Shown: positions 32,806-46,310 of the stretch, piece by piece
Layout of the letters: each line of letters begins with the position of its first letter
How positions within the stretch are numbered: the first letter of the stretch is position 1
Assembly: GCF_040954835.1 (NCBI RefSeq)
Contig: NC_090718.1
Span: forward strand, 14,275,532-14,339,531
Direction: 5' to 3'
Source of the DNA: Lepisosteus oculatus
Lineage: Eukaryota > Chordata > Actinopteri > Semionotiformes > Lepisosteidae
Length of the DNA: 64,000 nucleotides
Notes under the pieces: model-generated
Database searches by the model: none
Told to the model about the DNA's origin: nothing
What the model saw: the letters and a program-made list of their open reading frames with translations, nothing else
Program-made: the position numbers and the translations under genes

Positions 32806-33235
32806 AGACTCTTCGTGTGTATTTTTAAATGCTGTTGTAGTAGTGGGGTGAAATAGCTCTGTACCTGTGCACTCGGATTTACCGGAATTATGTAAAGAAA
32901 GATGCGGAGACTCAAAAAAAAAACTGATCAGAGAGATGAATGATCAATCATCTTCACCGTTCACACCGTGAAATACCTCCTGTTTGACCTGTGCGCCAGC
33001 AGTCGGCTGAGCTGCAATGCAATCGCCTGTCGCAGGAGGGCGCTCTCACTCGCAGACGTGGATTCAGCTGGTCCTAGCGTTTCGGCGTTACCCAAGGTGG
33101 TGCAATGAGATTGCCAATCCAGCAGATGTCACTTCTATCCGACACGGAGAGCAAGTTGGCTCCCGGGAAACGCTCTCTTTCCAGGCTGCGTTGTTGACGG
33201 TCCCGTTGTCAGGGATGCAGGACCGAAATTAGGCG
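32806..33235. other. Intergenic gap pou2f3-tlcd5
   Basis: About 430 bases without a recognised feature before the GC-rich tlcd5 promoter. Confidence 0.45.
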
Positions 33236-33418
33236 CTGAGGGGGCGGGGGGTTGGACAGACGGGGCAGCTGAGGACCCCGGGCGAGCCGAGGTCAGCTCC
33301 GGTGTAGCGCTCCACGGCCCTGTGGTTTCACGCCGCGATGTGGAATTATGTCCAGCTTCTGAAACACCTGGACGACAGCGCGTCCTGCAACGTGAAATTG
33401 CACTCATGTGCTTCTCAG
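33236..33418 (+). promoter_or_regulatory. tlcd5: Probable tlcd5 promoter and exon 1
   Basis: A GC-rich block begins with a GC box (GGGGGCGGGG). It ends in a good splice donor, CAG|GTAGGC, at 33418/33419. Its placement 4.3 kb ahead of the first recognisable tlcd5 coding exon makes it the likely first exon. An ATG at 33338 opens 27 codons to the donor (see findings). Confidence 0.5.
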
Positions 33419-36400
33419 GTAGGCATCCTCCCCTTATGCGTTATAGCTCCTATCCAGTACTTGTTTATCGATGATAAATTCTAAATAAATCGCGTATTAG
33501 CGTGACATATCTCTACGCCTGCCACGTTATTATTAAAAGGGAGCTCCGGGTCTTTATTGTTCAGTTATTGCTCTGTTGCACAGACGTGCTGTTTCTTTGA
33601 AGCGCTCCTATGTTCCTATAATAGACGAAGGGAATTTCTCTCCGCGTTCGGCAGTTTATATAGCAGCGTGGTAATTCACGCTTAAAAGCGCTGCTAATTA
33701 TGTTGGCAGGCTTGGATAACGGTTCCTGACACCCGGAGTCTTGATGCTATCACAATGAGGTAGAAACGCCGGCTGTTTTAGTTGCAATCCGGGGATTTGA
33801 GAGAGACCGCAAACGCTGAATATTTTTCTAAGCGTTCGATTTTAAAAATACCCCGTACTAATGACAATAAAAGGGCATTAATTACCTAGACGCTACAGAG
33901 TAATGTAATAGCTGTCTGCAGAGAAGACAGGTATTAAAGCGTCCTGTAGCCTTCAAGTGCATTCATATCCATGACGAACTGTCATTAAAAAGTAATATGG
34001 AAAAACACAGGCGCGCATCAAAACGTAACGCCTTCAACGTTTGTGACTTTTAAGATTTCAAACGCAGTATATTCATGCGCTGTAAAGTCTGAAAAGAAGT
34101 CTTTGAGTTTAACCGTATAACGTTTTCAGTCATGTAGTCGTTTCGCAAAGAAAGATGATAAAGATGACAAGCTTCAGCAGCACGCCTTGATTCCCCTGGG
34201 AGCTGAAGGATAAACTGGAATAGGTGTCGGAAGACCCGAAGTCCAGGATTGCCAACCTCAACAGCTTTATTAATGGCTACGTCTATATATATATATAAAA
34301 ACATTTCAGGCTGTCCAGTTCATCAGGAAGTTCAAGATGTTTGTGACCCCACCAGGAAGAGGACATTAGAAAAGTTTTATCAAGGGGTTTGAGGAGCTCC
34401 CTTTGAAGGTGCCATATAAAATAAAGTGTATTATTATTATCAAGATGTACAAAAAAATAGTGTGGGAGGTTAACTTGTGTCCAAGGGACACCATGCCTGG
34501 GAGTCTTCACATTGCTCTGGCATTACCAGGATAGTGTCTCTGGGACTGTCAGTCAAGTCTGTCACCTTATTTTAGCCCCAAACCGGTACTTCCTGTCAGG
34601 AAGCTCAGCTGGTCGCTTTATGACAATAATGCAAGGCGTTTGTCAAACACGGTGAACGGACGGCAGCAGACTGGAAAAAATCGGTGCTCTCAAAAGGTCA
34701 TCTCGGACTCCTCTCAGGCTCGGCATGAAGGAATGGTCGAATATCCCTTAGGAGAAATGTCAGAACCTATTAAAAGGCATCAAGAAGCTCATGCTTGTGG
34801 TAATCAAAGCTGTAGGGAGGTTCACACACTTACTACCACATATTGAATAAATTTGCACATTGCACACTTAGAGTGTTGTAACTGTTTGACAGATGTGCTG
34901 GTTATATTGAAAGTCATGCAAGTCTGGAGTTTTTTTTTTTTGTTTCTATTTCAAAGTACTGGAAGTGCACCTAGATTTCCATGCTGAATTTACTTCTAGT
35001 TACAGTTAATGGCGAGTGTGGCTGCGGTAGGTAATCACAGGTCAGTCCATTTGGACTGACCCTCCCCGATGCAGATGACTGTCCGCATGAATTCTTTCGA
35101 GTTTTTCTTTGACTCTGCTGGTTAACCACCGCTGACAGGCCTGTATCCCTGTCAAACCGAAGCCCTGCTGGGCAGACTCAGGCCCGCTCGACCTAGCAGG
35201 CCTGTCCTAGTTTGGGAGGGGGCTTGGACTGGATCAACCCCCCCCAGTTCCTTTCCTTCTCCCAACGTGTAAACCGACAGCGAACGAGTGTCAGCGCGGC
35301 GCCTGCCCCTGGGGCAGCGCCCTCGGCCTCGCGCTCGTCTGCGGCCCGGAGCTGGCGCGGGGATGCGATACCGGCTCTCCTGGTCTGGCAGAATCGGAGT
35401 GGCTCTCGTCGTCCTTCACGTGCTTTTCGGGAACGCCATTCCTTGGCCACTCCTGCTGTGGACTGAGTGACCCTGGAGTACAGACAGCGGGCTGCAGCTC
35501 ATTCTCTTCCAGCCCCTTGTTGTGCAAGCGGACAGCCAGCTGGATTGCTGTCAATTCTCCTTAACTGACCGTCTAAATCAAGTTCACAAGGTTCTTCCAG
35601 CATTCTTAAACAGTGATTCTTCCTGTTTTGAACCTCCTGTGCTTCTTCGTTAGAAGACCTGAAATATATGCTGATAACTGAGCCATAACGTAGCTCCCGA
35701 AAGAAAAACGGTACTGTTGTGGTTGCAATATTTCTTGAAGTCATGTCTCCGGTTGTTCACTCCCTGTTTTTAATACCAGAATGTCTGTGCTAATGTCGTG
35801 GCATTCCAACAATGAAAACACACACGATTGCTTCCAGAGCTGTTTTTGCTCTGGCATGAAATTTGCTTCATTTAACGTTTTTTTCCCCCGTACGCTGAGT
35901 GAAAAGCACACGTTTTTGTTTTCCCTCTAAAACATATTGTGCCTCCGGGCCAAGTGACATCTTCTCCTGATAATTTGGCAAATTAAGGTGCGGATTATAC
36001 TCAGCCTGCAAAATTCCACTTGTATATAGATAATCCAACTGGAACTGCAACTGCTGTGTGACCTTTTCAATACAATATCGAACCTGGAGGACCTTTATCA
36101 CAATAGACTGGATCCTCGTGTTATCTGAGTCCCCTTCCCCAGCATCTCAAAAACAGACCAATAAGTCTGAAAGTGCCCAAACTTGTGACTTTTATTATGC
36201 ATTATCTTGTTTTGCTCTAATTATCATCAGTGGTTATCACCTTACTGCCAATACAAAAATGACCAGATATATCTCTTCACTTCCATTAATCATTTCCTTG
36301 TGCATTTTCCTTATTTCTACTCTGTCACATAGTGATCAGTGCCTAGGAGCAGAGACCCACTGTAAAGGACTTTGTTGAGGTATCTCACACTCTAGGTTCA

Positions 36401-37743
36401 CCATCCTGTAGGAAATTAGTACTTCCAGGGTAACGAGTGGCTTTTCCTGTTATAGCTGTTGATTGCCAATTCTAGACGGCCAATTTCAAACATTTAAGAG
36501 TATTTCACCCCCCCTCTAAGACACAGCTTTCGGGAAATGCCAGTAGTTCTGCTACACAGCCTGTTGCTCCAGTTTTGAACCAGTTCGAAAAGTATCTCCA
36601 GCTGGCCAGTGTCTGTCGTTGCAACATGCCTTCTGAGATGTTTTCCAACCCTGGCGAAGGAGGGCGAAGGGCAGGGATTTGTTCCCAGCGCTGAGTGCTT
36701 TCCAGAACCCTGGAGCGGGTTTCAGAAGCGGCTCATCTCGCCCGCTGCTCTCCTCGTCTCTCAGAGCAGTTGTGTTAGCGAAGAGACGGGCTTGGCAAAG
36801 CAAGTATCTGCCTGAAAGTGCATTTACGTTATACCATCGTGTATTGATAGTAAGTAATCTTATTACCCTGCTTAGGGTGTTACATGTGGTGTGGGGGTAG
36901 GGAGGTTGAGGAGTAATCTAATTTGGTGGTGGCTGTAAGTTTCTTACAGTGCTTGTAACGCTGGAGCTAACAGGGTGAGGTGCTTATCTGCTAAAATAAG
37001 AACAGTATTCTTCCTTGAAAAATGATGTGGCACCAAGACGCTGATGAGAAACAGAGGATTTACACACTCTGATTTACGAACTGGAGATGGAGGAGAAGAG
37101 GCTGGTCAGCTACTAATGCAGCAGGATGTCAAAGCTTCTAGGATTTTTGATAAGGGGCTGAAAACGTTCTTCAGGGCTGTGGCTGCAGGCTTCAGAAGGT
37201 CCACTCAGGTGCCCACCTGTGTGTCCTGCGTGTGAGGAGAGCCAACAGGCCGCTCTGGGGACGAGTGCTGGATTTCACGCTGCGTTTCGGAAGAAGACAG
37301 CCAGTCGGTTGCCATCTCCTTGGCTCTGACAGGAGGATGCTGCTTGATGACCGCTGGGAGTGTGAAGCGAGGTGGCTGTAAAAACACAGCACGCAGGCCA
37401 ATAGTCTCCTGAGGTCGAGAAGCAGCACCGACTTCACGAATTATGAAGAAATGTAAGATGTTGTGTGTAACTGAAAGCAAAATTGAAATATATTAGAAAC
37501 AGTAATGCAGAAAGTGCAATGTAGGAAAAGGTATGGCTACGAGGGTAAGGGACATCTAGGAAGGAAAACAGAAATTAAAAAGCAAAAGAAATGCTGTTTG
37601 CTTGCTGTGCTTTCTTCAGGTACCTGTGGGACTGTTTCAGAAGGTGAACTGGAATTACAGCTCCTCCCTCAGAGGGTTTCTCTAGCAGCTGCTGAGAATC
37701 TCTTCTTGCGTTCCCGCGTGTGGGGCTCCTTCTGCTTAGCCAG
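33419..37743 (+). other. Probable tlcd5 intron 1
   Basis: 4.3 kb. An L2-like 3' tail (CCATATAAAATAAAGTG plus ATT repeats) lies at 34410-34440. A GC-rich island lies at 35270-35400. Otherwise nothing was recognised. Confidence 0.45.
34398..34442 (+). mobile_element. L2-like LINE 3' end
   Basis: AAGGTGCCATATAAAATAAA followed by GTGTATTATTATTAT is the typical end of an L2-type LINE or its SINE partner. Confidence 0.5.
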
Positions 37744-37746
37744 GAG

Positions 37747-39525
<1,779 letters not shown>

Positions 39526-39730
39526 CCCCGAGTTCCCTCCGCCTTGCGGAAGCAGACGCTGGCTCTTCCCTTCCTGCTCGCAGAGAGATTGTGATGAGTA
39601 TGCAGCCCGCCTGGGCGGGGGGGCGTTTAACGTAAACAAACCCGAATTGTTTTTTTATATCGCTCTGCTCTCTCACCCGAGTTCCCCAGCTGGCCTCGAT
39701 TTTTTAATTAAACTCGGAGAGCGCTGTTAT
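39526..39730 (+). other. tlcd5: tlcd5 3'UTR (extent uncertain)
   Basis: A non-canonical ATTAAA at 39707-39712 is the first plausible poly(A) signal after the stop. A longer 3'UTR cannot be excluded. Confidence 0.35.
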
Positions 39731-41031
39731 CTGGAGAACGTGTTCCTTCGGGACTCCAGTGTGCTGCGGATGAAATTGTTTCAGCGTAGCTTGAGGAAAA
39801 AAAGGCTGTATAGCAGCTCTTACAAGCAGGACAGCAGTGATCACATGTTCTGTTTACCAGCTCGACGTACACATCATATTCCTGATCCCATTTGTATGCC
39901 TCTCTTTCATCCCCTTATGTAGTTAGAGATCCAGATTTCCCTTTTCAAGCGGTTTAACTACAGAACAGCTTGATGTTAGTGGAAGGCAGCGCCGCTTTCC
40001 TCAGTGTGCCCAGAATGAGGAATCTGGGCTCGCGTCAAAAGCTAGACACACACTCACTTTAATCGATCAACTCTGTTGTCTTGACGCTGATGGGTTAAAG
40101 CGAGTTGTTGCAGCAGAGGGCTTAGAAGCAGCGCCTCGCTTTCCTGTCGCTAGAGGCCGCCAGTGCTGGCGAACAGCAGACGTCATCCCCAGAGACTCGC
40201 TGCGCGGCACGCTGCGTGGGATTCTGCCGTCTGCAGCGCCTTCAGATAGAAATCTTGGCTGAATGTAGATAAGGTGAGATTTCCTGTAGATTGACTAGTG
40301 CTGTGCCATCATAACGGCACCGATCGCCCAAATAGGCTGTCATAGAATCTGCCTAGGGGCCGTTTTACAGCGATACATCGTGTTTAACGTTTTGCGGAGA
40401 AAGACTCTATTAAGGCATAAGTATTGTAATACATTTGTTGATCAGCAAATAATGAGCATAAATGATTTAGTATTTTGTTACTTTTATATTATTCTATTTT
40501 TTTAGAGACAAGAATGGGAATACTGTCTATTTTTGCCCTGTGTCTAAAGATCATAGGGATTGTTCTAGCTTTTAGGAAAGAATCGTGTTGTTTAAAAGGA
40601 ACTACTGGATGAAACCTGCAGCAGTTTTTAATTTAAGAGTGTAAATAAGGGGGGGGGTTGTATTATTTTCCAGATCAGCCCGCCATAACCCCGCTGTCTC
40701 CTCCTCTCTCCCTGACTCAAGGGCTTTTTATTGCAAATGCGATACCTAGGCTAAAACATGTCGCCTTACGGATTATGATCAAAAATCAAAAACGAGTTTA
40801 TTTCGGTTTCCCGCGATCTGTTTGACAGCTCGGACTGCTGAAGCAAGCCGGGAGCTGCCCGCCTTCAAGTGCGGTCTCGGGGAACAGAAATACACGGGAC
40901 CTGCCCGCTGCACCCTTACACTGGACGGTAGAGGGCAGCATGACCTTTTCATCAAGTCTCTTAAATACCATCACATTGCTTGTTCAGTCCGTGTGCATTG
41001 GCTGCCCCGGATCGCCTTACAAACGCACGTG

Positions 41032-41075
41032 TGACGTCATCGGTTCTGCACGTCACAGGTGCATGTGTGACGTCT
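41032..41075. promoter_or_regulatory. CRE-like cluster
   Basis: TGACGTCA at 41032-41039, then CACGTCAC and GTGACGTC, within 44 bases. Three CRE-type cores in alternating orientation. Confidence 0.4.
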
Positions 41076-41989
41076 TCCGATGCGGCCCTACCGGGATTTT
41101 TTGTAGGTGCTGAAGACGAACAGCTCCAATGTCACAGCGCTACCAGTGCCCTGGCTTTGCACTGCCATCGTTGCGACTCGCAACTCTCAGAAAATAAGGG
41201 CTAGCCGGAATACGGGCACGCGTTTCTCCGAACCTCGTTAGAGCCGGTCACGTGTGGCCGCGGTGACGCGCCCAGCCAGCCCGCCCGTCTCTCAAAGCAG
41301 GAGCGATGGTACTGGGAGGCTGTGCAACTCTCTCTCTCAAGCAGAGGTGAGGGAGTAGTCAAAAGCTAAAATTACTTGACTTTTATTTTTTTAATTCAAA
41401 ATAAAAAACTCTACTGTACAATACACATTAATCTTACAGTGAGTGTATACTCTTAACAAAACATAACCTCTCTACTAATTTATATTTTTTTAAAGAAGTT
41501 CTTAAAAGGTGATTGTCCTTTTTCAATCCATTTACTGTGCAAGTGGTTGCCAGGGCTGGACTTGCACCCTGAAAGGGAGCGGAGGGGACACGACAGCAGA
41601 GACGGCTGCTCGTCGCGTTTCACGGACGAAACAGAACGAAGAACAGGGCAGTGGGGCAAGTGTAAATCTACATCTTCTCCCCCGGCGCCTTTGTGAAAAG
41701 TAATGGTGTTCCTTGCACCCCGTCTTCTTGTCTGTTTCGGGGTGCATTGTGGTTGACCCGATTCAATAAGCAAAACAACTTCAGAGCTGCGGCGCTTTGG
41801 GGGGAAAAGAACTGAAGAGTTTAGCTTGAGATAATTGCAGTCATCGTTGCTTCTCCCCGTTACTGTCCGATTCTTCAAGCGTTAAGCGCAGGCCAACACG
41901 ACGCAGAGCGGTGCTCTGTTTCTTTTGTAACCAGAAACCCGCCCTGGCAAGGGAAAGCGGGGAACAGCTGGTCCCTGCAGCCGAGTCCC

Positions 41990-42170
41990 GTCATTTTTTT
42001 CCAGCGCTGTGGGTCCGGCGGGGCGGTGCCGGAACTGGCCGGGCCTGGCGCGAGGCGGCGAGCTGGGGCCGCGCTGTTCCGGGTTTCACGCGTCCGGTGC
42101 GCCGGGAACGCGTGGCTCTGGGCCCCGTGGTCCGGCGGGGAGAGAGAGACTGGTTGTTTCAAGCCAAGGA
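41990..42170. other. Orphan CpG-rich island
   Basis: A dense run of CG dinucleotides with GGCGGGGCGG-type boxes, between genes and away from any annotated first exon. It could be a promoter of a noncoding RNA or a distal arhgef12 promoter. Confidence 0.4.
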
Positions 42171-43044
42171 CGTTCAGGATTGTCGGAAGAGAGAGGCGGG
42201 GCTTCAGAATAATGATTTTGCACAGATTTTGGATCCTTTTGCCTTTGGACCTATTTATAAACTACATTAAGACACCTTATTCTGTATTCTTACGACATGG
42301 TTGGTAATATGAATATTTTTTACACTTTTGAAACTGTAAAGCCACTTTTGAATACCATTGAAACTGGTTTTGACTGAAAATATGATATCCTGTGTTATTA
42401 AAATGAAGCGTTTTTATCCCTTCAGTCATGATGGGGACGAGTCCAGAGGGCTGTTTGTAAACTTCCTTGGTTTATCTTCATCCTGGGGAATTTGGAGGGT
42501 AGGTTCCCTTTACCACAGTACACAGAAACAGCTTCTTCATTGATCACCTGCTGAGTCGATTGTGAAACGAGCTCATACATAAAAAGCTAAAACACATCAA
42601 ACAACTGGAGGTCTTATTTTGTGGAATTAAAATGTCATATAACTAGAATATTTTTAAATGAGAGTTCAAGTTTGTATTGACATTAATTAAAACATTGAAA
42701 TTCAGTACAATGTGGGGCTGGTGATGTCTTTATTAGAAAAAACAGAACTTAATTCCTTTTACTTTCCTTTTGCATTTTACAGATTCCGCTGCATACATCA
42801 GTAGTCATTGGTAGTCAACAGTCTGTTTAGGACTGTTATATTCACAAAAATCACTGAGAGGGACAATGTTTTCAGAAATGTCTTTGGGGTGAAAATAAGA
42901 CTCAAAAACTCAAAGGATCAAAGTGATGACCAGATGTTTATTTAGTAAAAGTTAGAATAGTTCATGGGTGAGGATGCTGTAGCACATTTCATATCAGAAA
43001 TAGGTTGACTGGAAGTATAAGTTCAGATATGTCAGTGGAGAGTA

Positions 43045-43400
43045 ACTCATTATCCATCCAATTTGTAACCACTTCTTCCAATTCAGGGTCTAATTCGGAG
43101 ACTATCCCAGCAGGCAAAGGGCTCGAGGCAGGGTACACCCTGGAGGGGACACCAGTCCAAGGCAGGGCACACACAGACACAGACATAAACACATTCACTC
43201 ACACCTGGGCCAATGTTCCTTTAAGCCAATTAACCCACCTGCACGTTTTTGGACTGTGGGAGGAAACTGGAGCACCCAGAGGAAACACAGGTGAACATGG
43301 GGAGAACATACAAACTCCAAACAGACAGCATCCCAGGTCTGAAATTGAACCCAGAGCCCCAGCACTGCAATGCTAACCACTGTGCCACTCTGCGACACCC
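43045..43400 (-). mobile_element. tRNA-derived SINE family 2, near full length
   Basis: The minus strand begins with GGCACAGTGGTTAGCATTGC and a B-box region GGGTTCAATTTC. GGAGTTTGTATGTTCTCC, TTTCCTCCCACAGTCC and CCCTCCAGGGTGTACCCTGC follow, then an end of the ATTGGATGGATAA type. Confidence 0.85.
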
Positions 43401-45012
43401 TTACTCATTATCACAAACTCAAATCATCTCCGAGAATGCTTTATGCACATAAAAAGTGGAAATCCGAGGAACTGTTGCTTTCTTTAACTCCTTTGCAGGT
43501 TCCAATTTACATTACTTACCTGCCTTTCAGGAAACGCTGCAGTTGATCTGGTCAGGAATTGTTCAATTACTCCGATTGTCAGAGAAACATGTAATATTGC
43601 CATCTGTCCGGTAGGTGGCAGGTTACTCCACTTTTTCGCATGCTTTAGTTTTGCAAACAAAACGCCGAATTTGGCACTCGGGTACTGGGAGTCAAGTGGA
43701 AAGTCCACTCAGATGCAAGTTGCTTATGTAAGGGGTTACTTTTGTAAAATTAACATGAATTTGGGGTCGGGGGAAATACTTAAACATTGATCTGTATTGC
43801 ATGTACAGTATGAGGTTATCGTAGAGAAACTATTAAACATAACAGACCCCTACACGAGCAATTGTATTTGACTACGTTCGTTACATGATCATGGTCACAA
43901 TTAAGTATTTTTCCCATCACTGGCTGTAAACTTACTAGTCCAGAACAAAAAGCATCGCAGGCCTGATGGACATGAAATGGTGCTTTATCTTATATTTTCA
44001 ACTTGACTTTGATTTGTTTGTGTTCGTAACCATGAAGTCTTCTTTGCCGGCTTCCGTCCTAAAATCAATATTGCATCTTACTACTTCCGACTCTCCGTCG
44101 CGACTTTTGTAAAACTGAAGTTCCGGACCCCCTATTACAGACTTAATCTGTCATCTTCCCGTGAATCTTCTTCATCTGTCATCTTCCCGTGAAGGGAGGA
44201 CTGGGACAGAGGCTGGGACATTATGTGAGAAATGCAATAAAATGTGGTGCACGTCTCGTTTCATACCTATTTTACATGGTCACAAATGCAAAACCAAAAA
44301 AAAAACAAACATTTACACGTCTCAACTATTTTTTGTCATTCTTGGGACCTTGAAACATTTTTGGATCGCTTTACAACTTTGCAGCATTTTCTAATAAGAA
44401 ATGAACAGCTACTCATTTCGGAAACGCATACAGCCCCTTGGCTGCGATTGCATTGATTTCTGCCTTGAGGAGGACGTCAGATATGACAGGCGCTTTAAAA
44501 AGTATTGAATTCCCAGGGGGCTCTGAGCTCTCCAGCTTCCGGGGGACTGATGCTGGTCATCGGATTTTAGGAAGCCGTTCACATCGATCGCGATGGTCGG
44601 GACCGACCTCTGTGCAGCTTGTAGGCCGCGCTAGGAATCACACAGCCCTGCTTTCAGACATTACATCAGGGATCCTTGTTTGTTTAGAGATAACACCCGG
44701 AGATAAGCATTGCATTTATCCGGCGCAGATCTGCGAAGAAATATTCTTTTTTTGTAAATCATTAACTGAAAAGTAGGAAACAGTAAAAAAAAAACCCGAG
44801 CCGGGATGCGAGCATGCTCGGATTCTCTCATGACTAAATCCTGGAGGAATGGCCCTGTTTTCACTGCGAAGGGGCGAGGCTGTGTCCACTTTTATTTCTA
44901 GAGAATAATAATGAACAAGAAATAGGTTTGTTACCTTCAGGTGGAGTATGGAATAAACCTATTACTTGTTTCTTTGCAGCCTACGCATGCTGACAAAGCT
45001 ACTCACCTAAAC

Positions 45013-45592
45013 TAATAATAATAATAATAATAATAATAATTGCTTACACTTACATAGTGCTTTTCTGGACACTCCACTCAAAATGCTTTACAGGTAATGG
45101 GGATCCCCTGCACCACACCAATGTGCAGCTATGATGATGCAAGGGCAGCCATTGTGCCCAGAACGCTCACCACACACCAGCTCTCAGTGGGGAGGAGAGC
45201 AAGGAAGCCAATTCATAGAGGGGGATTATTAGGAGGCCATGATTGATAAGGGCCAACGGGAAAGTTGGCCAGGACAGCAGGGTTACACCCCTAATTTTTT
45301 CTAGAAACACCCTGGGATTTTTTATGACCACAGAGAGTCAGGACCTCGGTTTTACGTCTCATCCGAAGGACGGCGCCTGTTTACAATATAGTGTCCCCGT
45401 CACTATACTGGGGCATTAGGACCCACGTGGACCACAGGGTGAGCGCCCCCTGCTGGTCCTACTAACACCTCTTCCAGCAGCAGCCTTAGTTTTTCCCAGG
45501 AGTCTCCCATCCAGGTACTGACCAGGCTCACACCTGCTGAGCTCCAGTGGGGCTGCCAGTTGTGAGTTACAGAGTGACATTGCTACTGGCTT
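45013..45592 (-). mobile_element. Full-length 5S rRNA-derived SINE, copy C
   Basis: Same layout as the 27033-27587 copy: a 5S-like head at the high-coordinate end (45592 down to about 45475, with GCCTGGTCAGTACCTGGATG), a body, and an L2-like tail ending in nine ATT units at 45013. Confidence 0.85.
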
Positions 45593-46059
45593 GAGCGTCT
45601 GCATACAGCCCTATGTTCTGGGTCAGTGGCCGAATGGTAATGAGGTTTTCTCACCAAAGTGATCCCTGTAGTTCAGAACCTGCAAGGTGCCTCAGGATCC
45701 TGTAGGCCTAGACACCACACTGTACGGTGGTTAAACAAATACATTTCATATATAACTGGTCTGAGCACTTCCGTTATGCGTGTCCAGTCCTGGCCCTGGA
45801 GGTCTGGTGTATGTATATGGGTTTTCATTCCAGGTCATCTCTTCACGGGCTTAAACAGCTGGGTACTGGCTTAACTGGGCCGATCTTACAGCTTTCTGAG
45901 CTCTCTCTGTTTGTTAACGAGGTGCACGACACGCCGCGGTCCACCACCACGACTGGACGCCTAACCCGTCTCCCAGGTGAACCCTGGCGGCTTGTGTCCT
46001 CCTCCAGGGAGGAGATCCACTTCGGGTTTTGCTGACTCTCCCTCTAAGGAGGAGTAGCT

Positions 46060-46310
46060 GAGACCTGCTCTCTTCACGAACGTAAGAACGAAAGAGAAGT
46101 CACAGGAAGGAGCGCTCTGCTTGTTTAGCTGCTGTTGATCCAGCCACCTCTCGAAATATCCCAGGAATCTGGCTTCAATAACATAGCTGGGCAGTTTGCT
46201 CCAGACACTCGCCACTCTTTGTGTAAAAAAGGAACCTCCTTTTTCTAACCCAGTACAAGCATTAGTATCATTATTCACGGGATGTATTTTGTGCTGGCTT
46301 CTGATGTCTT
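46060..46310 (-). mobile_element. CR1-like LINE C-terminal fragment
   Basis: The minus strand encodes FFTQRVASVWSKLPSYVIEA, which resembles the RVVxxWNxLPxxVVEA end of CR1-type ORF2. Confidence 0.6.
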
